From assembly GCF_037975245.1 (NCBI RefSeq), contig NC_092577.1, forward strand, positions 6,541,001 through 6,605,000: 64,000 nt of DNA. Direction: 5' to 3'. Origin of the DNA: Apostichopus japonicus (taxonomy: Eukaryota; Echinodermata; Holothuroidea; Aspidochirotida; Stichopodidae). The notes below the pieces were generated by a model. The model saw only the letters and a list, made by a program, of their open reading frames with translations. It did not search any database and was not told the origin of the DNA. The position numbers and the translations under genes were made by a program. Shown here one piece after another: positions 57,687-64,000 of the stretch. Within the stretch, counting starts at the first letter, position 1, and every line of letters starts with the position of its first letter.

Positions 57687-60600
57687 TGAACCTGCGATTA
57701 GTTCTATTCCGTTTAACAAAATCAAATTTTAGGCTAAACACCTTTCCTTTACAATAGGTCCTCACTAATATTATTTTAAACTCTTCATGTGTGTTACGTC
57801 CCTTGGAGAGCTGTGAAATATTATGCATGCATGGAGTGCATATTCACAGAGTAAAACGGTTTATAATTTTAACAGCTAAACTTAATAGTCAATAAAACCC
57901 AGAAAAAGATGGGAAATGACATCAGACACACATCTAGATACGGATGACTATAATTTCGAGGAACCAAAGTGACCGAAACTAAATCACTCTTTTTGTTCTT
58001 TCCTTAAACCTACGATAAGTACTATCGCTTAACAAAATCAAATTGTAGCCTATATGCACATTTCCTTTACAATAGGTCCTCACTAATATATTACATGTAT
58101 GTTATGTCCCTTCTTCTGCCTGGAAGAGCTGTGATTATTTATAACATGCATGCATGGAGTGCATATTGACAGAGTAAAGACTAAAACGGTTTATCGTTTT
58201 AACAACTCTACAGCTCAAACAATATCAAATTTAGCCTATACACCTTTCCTTTACAATAGGTCCTCACTAATATATTATTATCTTATACTCTAGGTGTGTG
58301 TTATGTCCCTTCTTCTGCCTGGAAGAGCTGTGAATATTTATATTATGTAAGCATGGAGTGCATATTGACAAGGTAAAGACTAAAACGTTTTATCGTTTTA
58401 ACAGCTCAACAGCTCGAAAAAAAAATCAAATTTAGCCTATACACCTTTCCTTTACAATAGGTCCTCACTAATATATGATTATCTTGTACTCTGCATGTGT
58501 GTTATGTCCCTTCTTCTGCATGGAAGAGCTGTGAATATTTATTTTATGCATACATGGGCTGCATATTGACAGAATAGAGACTAGAAAGATTCATCGTTTT
58601 AACAGTTCAACTCAATAGGCTATAAAACTGAGTAAAACATAAGAACTGACATCTTATACACAAATTAGATACGGATGACTATTCATTCGAGGACCCAAAG
58701 TGACCAACACTATATCACTCTTTTTTGTTCTTTTCTTAAACCTAAGATAAGTCCTATCGCTCAACGAAAAAAAATTTAGCCTATACACATTTCCTTTACA
58801 ATAGGTCCTCACTAATATATTATTATCTTATACTCTAGGTGTGTGTTATGTTCCTTCTTCTGCCTGGAAGAGCTGTGAATATTTATAATATGTAAGAATG
58901 GAGTGCATATTAACAGAGTAAGGACTAAAACGGTTTATCGTTTTAACAGCTCAACAGCTCTAAAAACAATCAAGTTTAGCCTATACACCTTTCCTATACA
59001 ATAGGTCCTCACTAATATATGATTATCATGTACTCTGCATGTGTGTTATGTCCCTTCTTCTGCATGGAAGAGCTGTGAATATTTATAATATGTAAGAATG
59101 GAGTGCATATTGACAAGGTAAAGACTAAAACGTTTTATCGTTTTAACAGCTCAACAGCTCGAACAAAAATATCAAATTTAGCCTATACACATTTCCTTTA
59201 CAATAGGTCCTCACTAATATATTATTATCTCATACTCTAGGTGTGTGTTATGTCCCTTCTTCTGCCTGGAAGAGCTGTGAATATTTATAATATGTAAGAA
59301 TGGAGTGCATATTGACAGAGTAAAGAATAAAACGGTTTATCGTTTAACAGCTCAACAGCTCAAAAAAAAAAAAAAAAAAATTAGCCTATACACCTTTCCT
59401 TTACAATAGGTCCTCACTATTATAGTATTATCTTGTACTCTGCATGTGTGTTATGTCCCTTCTTCTGCATGGAAGCGCTGTGAATATTTATAATATGCAT
59501 GCATGGGTGCATATTGACATAATAAAGACTAGAAAGATTCATAGTTTTAACAGTTCAACTCAATAGGCTAAAAACTGAGTAAAACATAGGAACTGACATC
59601 TTATACACAATTTAGATACAGATGACTATTCATTCGAGGACCCAAAGTGACCCAAACTATATCACTTTTTTTGTTCCTTCCTTGAACCTACGATTAGTCC
59701 TATTACGCTTAACAAAATCAAATTTAGCCTATACACATTTCCTTTACAATAGGTCCTCACTTATATATTATTATCTCATACTCTAGGTGTGTGTCCTATG
59801 TCCCTTCTTCTGCCTGGAAGAGCTGTGAATATTTACAATATGTAAGAATGGAGTGCATATTGACAGAGTAAAGACTAAAACGGTTTATCGTTTAACAGCT
59901 CAACAGCTCAAATTTTTTTTTTAGCCTATACACCTTTCCTTTACAATAGGTCCTCACTAATATATGATTATCTTGTACTCTGCATGTGTGTTATCTCCCT
60001 TCTTCTGCATGGAAGCGCTGTGAATATTTATAATATGCATGCATGGAGTGCATATTGACAGAGTAAGGACTAAATCGGTTTATTGTTTTAACAGCTCAAC
60101 AGCTCGAAAAAAAGTTCAAATTTAGCCTATACACCTTTCCTTTACAATAGGTCCTCACTAATATATGATTATCTTGTACTCTGCATGTGTGTTATGTCCC
60201 TTCTTCTGCATGGAAGAGCTGTGAATATTTATAATATGCATGCATGGGTGCATATTGACATTATAAAGACTAGAAAGATTCATCGTTATAACAAGTCAAT
60301 TCAATAGCAAATAAAACTGAGTAAAAAAAAGGAACTGACATCTTATGCACAATTTAGATACAGATGACTATTCATTCGAGGACCCAAAGTGACCCAAACT
60401 ATATCACTCATTTTTTTGCCTTCCTTGAACCTACGATTAGTCCTATTACGCTTAACAAAATCAAATTTAGCCTTTACACATTTCCTTTACAATAGGTCCT
60501 CACTAATATATTATTATCTTGTACTCTGCATGTGTGTTATGTCCCTTCTTCTGCATGGAAGAGCTGTGAATATTTATAATATGCATGCATGGGTGCATAT

Positions 60601-63600
60601 TGACATAATAAAGACTAGAAAGATTCATAGTTTTAACAGTTCAACACAATAGGCTAAAAACTGAGTAAAACATAGGAATTGACATCTTATACACAATTAA
60701 GATACAGATGACTATTCATTCGAGGACCCAAAGTGACCCAAACTATATCACTCTTTTTTTGTTGCCTTCCTTGAACCTACGATTAGTCCTATTACGCTTA
60801 ACAAAATCAAATTTAGCCTATACACATTTCCTTTACAATAGGTCCTCACTTATATATTATTATCTCATACTCTAGGTGTGTGTTATGTCCCTTCTTCTGC
60901 CTGGAAGAGCTGTGAATATTTATAACATGCATGCATGGAGTGCATATTGACAGAGTAAGGACTAAAACGGTTTATTGTTTTAACAGCTCAACAGCTCGAA
61001 AAAAAGTTCAAATTTAGCCTATACACCTTTCCTTTACAATAGGTCCTCACTAATATATTATTATCTTGTACTCTGCATGTGTGTTATGTCCCTTCTTCTG
61101 CATGGAAGAGCTGTGAGTATTTATAATATGTTAGAATGGAGTGCATATTGACAGAGTAAGGACTAAAACGGTTTATTGTTTTAACAGCTCAACAGCTCGA
61201 AAAAAAGTTCAAATTTAGCCTATACACCTTTCCTTTACAATAGGTCCTCACTAATATATTATTATCTTGTACTCTGCATGTGTGTTATGTCCCTTCTTCT
61301 GCATGGAAGAGCTGTGAGTATTTATAATATGTTAGAATGGAGTGCATATTGACAGAGTAAAGACTAAAACGGTTTATCGTTTTAACAGCTCAACAGCTCA
61401 AAAAAAAAAAAAATTAGCCTATACACCTTTCCTTTACAATAGGTCCTCACTAATATATGATTATCTTGTACTCTGCATGTGTGTTATGTCCCTTCTTCTG
61501 CATGGAAGCGCTGTGAATATTTATAATATGCATGCATGGGTGCATATTGACATAATAAAGACTAGAAAGATTCATCGTTATAACAAGTCAATTCAATAGC
61601 AAATAAAACTGAGTAAAAAAAGGAACTGACATCTTATACACAATTTAGATACAGATGACTATTCATTCGAGGACCCAAAGTGACCCAAACTATATCACTC
61701 TTTTTTTTTTGCCTTCCTTGAACCTACGATTAGTCCTATTACGCTTAACAAAATCAAATTTAGCCTTTACACATTTCCTTTACAATAGGTCCTCACTAAT
61801 ATATTATTATCTCATACTCTAGGTGTGTGTTATGTCCCTTCTTCTGCCTGGAAGAGCTGTGAATATTTATAACATGCATGCATGGAGTGCATATTGACAG
61901 AGTAAAGACTAAAACGGTTTATTGTTTTAACAGCTCAACAGCTCGAAAAAAAGTTCAAATTTAGCCTATACACCTTTCCTTTACAATAGGTCCTCACTAA
62001 TATATTATTATCTTGTACTCTGCATGTGTGTTATGTCCCTTCTTCTGCATGGAAGAGCTGTGAGTATTTATAATATGTAAGAATGGAGTGCATATTGACA
62101 GAGTAAAGACTAAAACGGTTTATCGTTTTAACAGCTCAACAGCTCAAAAAAAAAAAAAAATAGCCTATACACCTTTCCTTTACAATAGGTCCTCACTAAT
62201 ATATGATTATCTTGTACTCTGCATGTGTGTTATGTCCCTTCTTCTGCATGGAAGCGCTGTGAATATTTATAATATGCATGCATGGGTGCATATTGACATA
62301 ATAAAGACTAGAAAGATTCATAGTTTTAACAGTTCAACTCAATAGGCTAAAAACTGAGTAAAACATAGGAACTGACATCTTATACACAATTTAGATACAG
62401 ATGACTATTCATTCGAGGACCCAAAGTGACCCAAACTATATCACTTTTTTTGTTCCTTCCTTGAACCTACGATTAGTCCTATTACGCTTAACAAAATCAA
62501 ATTTAGCCTATACACATTTCCTTTACAATAGGTCCTCACTTATATATTATTATCTCATACTCTAGGTGTGTGTCCTATGTCCCTTCTTCTGCCTGGAAGA
62601 GCTGTGAATATTTACAATATGTAAGAATGGAGTGCATATTGACAGAGTAAAGACTAAAACGGTTTATCGTTTAACAGCTCAACAGCTCAAAATTTTTTTT
62701 TAGCCTATACACCTTTCCTTTACAATAGGTCCTCACTAATATATGATTATCTTGTACTCTGCATGTGTGTTATCTCCCTTCTTCTGCATGGAAGCGCTGT
62801 GAATCTTTATAATATGCATGCATGGAGTGCATATTGACAGAGTAAGGACTAAATCGGTTTATTGTTTTAACAGCTCAACAGCTCGAAAAAAAGTTCAAAT
62901 TTAGCCTATACACCTTTCCTTTACAATAGGTCCTCACTAATATATGATTATCTTGTACTCTGCATGTGTGTTATGTCCCTTCTTCTGCATGGAAGAGCTG
63001 TGAATATTTATAATATGCATGCATGGGTGCATATTGACATTATAAAGACTAGAAAGATTCATCGTTATAACAAGTCAATTCAATAGCAAATAAAACTGAG
63101 TAAAAAAAAGGAACTGACATCTTATGCACAATTTAGATACAGATGACTATTCATTCGAGGACCCAAAGTGACCCAAACTATATCACTCATTTTTTTGCCT
63201 TCCTTGAACCTACGATTAGTCCTATTACGCTTAACAAAATCAAATTTAGCCTTTACACATTTCCTTTACAATAGGTCCTCACTAATATATTATTATCTTG
63301 TACTCTGCATGTGTGTTATGTCCCTTCTTCTGCATGGAAGAGCTGTGAATATTTATAATATGCATGCATGGGTGCATATTGACATAATAAAGACTAGAAA
63401 GATTCATAGTTTTAACAGTTCAGCACAATAGGCTAAAAACTGAGTAAAACATAGGAATTGACATCTTATACACAATTAAGATACAGATGACTATTCATTC
63501 GAGGACCCAAAGTGACCCAAACTATATCACTCTTTTTTTTTTTGCCTTCCTTGAACCTACGATTAGTCCTATTACGCTTAACAAAATCATATTTAGCCTT

Positions 63601-64000
63601 TACACATTTCCTTTACAATAGGTCCTCACTAATATATTATTATCTCATACTCTAGGTGTGTGTTATGTCCCTTCTTCTGCCTGGAAGAGCTGTGAATATT
63701 TATAACATGCATGCATGGAGTGCATATTGACAGAGTAAAGACTAAAACGGTTTATTGTTTTAACAGCTCAACAGCTCGAAAAAAAGTTCAAATTTAGCCT
63801 ATACACCTTTCCTTTACAATACGTCCTCACTAATATATGATTATCTTGTACTCTGCATGTGTGTTATCTCCCTTCTTCTGCATGGAAGCGCTGTGAATAT
63901 TTATAATATGCATGCATGGGTGCATATTGACATAATAAAGACTAGAAAGATTCATAGTTTTAACAGTTCAACACAATAGGCTAAAAACTGAGTAAAACAT
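57687..64000 (+). repeat. Satellite array with short and long monomers and a 2779-bp higher-order unit
   Basis: Using ACAATAGGTCCTCAC as anchor, successive spacings are either ~197-203 bp (short) or ~343-347 bp (long); the first two intervals are shorter, 318 and 184 bp. The long monomer carries ~145 extra bases, from ACTGAGTAAAACATA through GAGGACCCAAAGTGACC to ATTAGTCCTATTACGC. From 59403 the order L S S L L S S S L S S spans 2779 bp, then L S S L L S begins again at 62182. The odd variant GTGTGTCCTATGTCCC occurs at 59791 and again 2779 bp later. Small M-T-Q-T or M-H-I-D reading frames inside are repeat translations, not genes. The array runs off the right edge. Confidence 0.95.

Noticed and set aside
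60389-63431. Four similar 85-87-residue plus-strand ORFs
   Set aside because: They recur at satellite spacings (two exactly 2779 bp apart, two 746 bp apart) and are repeat translations with no family resemblance.
57687-64000. CRISPR-like regular repeats
   Set aside because: The repeated units are 200-345 bp and contiguous. There are no short repeats with unique spacers and no cas genes.

Overview
This is a window of animal nuclear DNA, AT-rich and intron-bearing. It is most likely from a marine invertebrate deuterostome such as an echinoderm; that placement is an inference from gene content, not proof. Splice sites, polyadenylation signals, non-LTR retrotransposon debris, a solo LTR, microsatellites and a long satellite array all point to a eukaryote. 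There are no bacterial operons, Shine-Dalgarno sites or CRISPR arrays.

Two large spliced genes dominate, and both models were assembled here from splice sites with matching phases. On the + strand (15549-23364) is a very-large-GTPase (VLIG/GVIN/URGCP-type) gene. Four small 5' exons encode an acidic N-terminus and two or three hydrophobic membrane segments, followed by one 5-kb exon with the VLIG-type body and its Cys-rich C-terminal domain. Its P-loop and G3 motifs are altered, and the big exon carries one frame break at an ATGA overlap (18925). A broken 3'-end copy of a related gene lies inverted at 185-476.

On the - strand (49869 down to 37721) is a seven-exon gene for a fusion protein of about 1432 residues. 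In order it has a KMT5A-type SET domain, an acidic Ser-rich region with five copies of a roughly 66-residue repeat, two zinc fingers, a tyrosine-recombinase-like domain, two short lysine-rich duplicated exons, and a SANT/Myb-like tail. It looks like a recombinase domain captured by, or travelling with, a histone methyltransferase domain.

The rest is mostly mobile or repetitive DNA. Positions 1111-4472 hold a DNA transposon with 87-bp inverted ends and a decayed ORF. Positions 7.2-14.5 kb and 24.7-25.8 kb hold fragments of one dispersed repeat family, partly arranged as a large inverted repeat around a dead LINE. A second dead LINE is at 28.1-28.6 kb, and a solo LTR splits a CA microsatellite at 32124-33220. 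A MITE with a 10-bp target duplication is at 52371-52744. From 52.9 kb to the right edge runs a satellite of about 200-bp and 345-bp monomers, organised from 59.4 kb in a 2779-bp higher-order unit and interrupted by a 3.7-kb inverted-terminus element.

The two genes show no sign of working together. One is an immune/stress-type GTPase relative. The other looks chromatin- or transposon-related.
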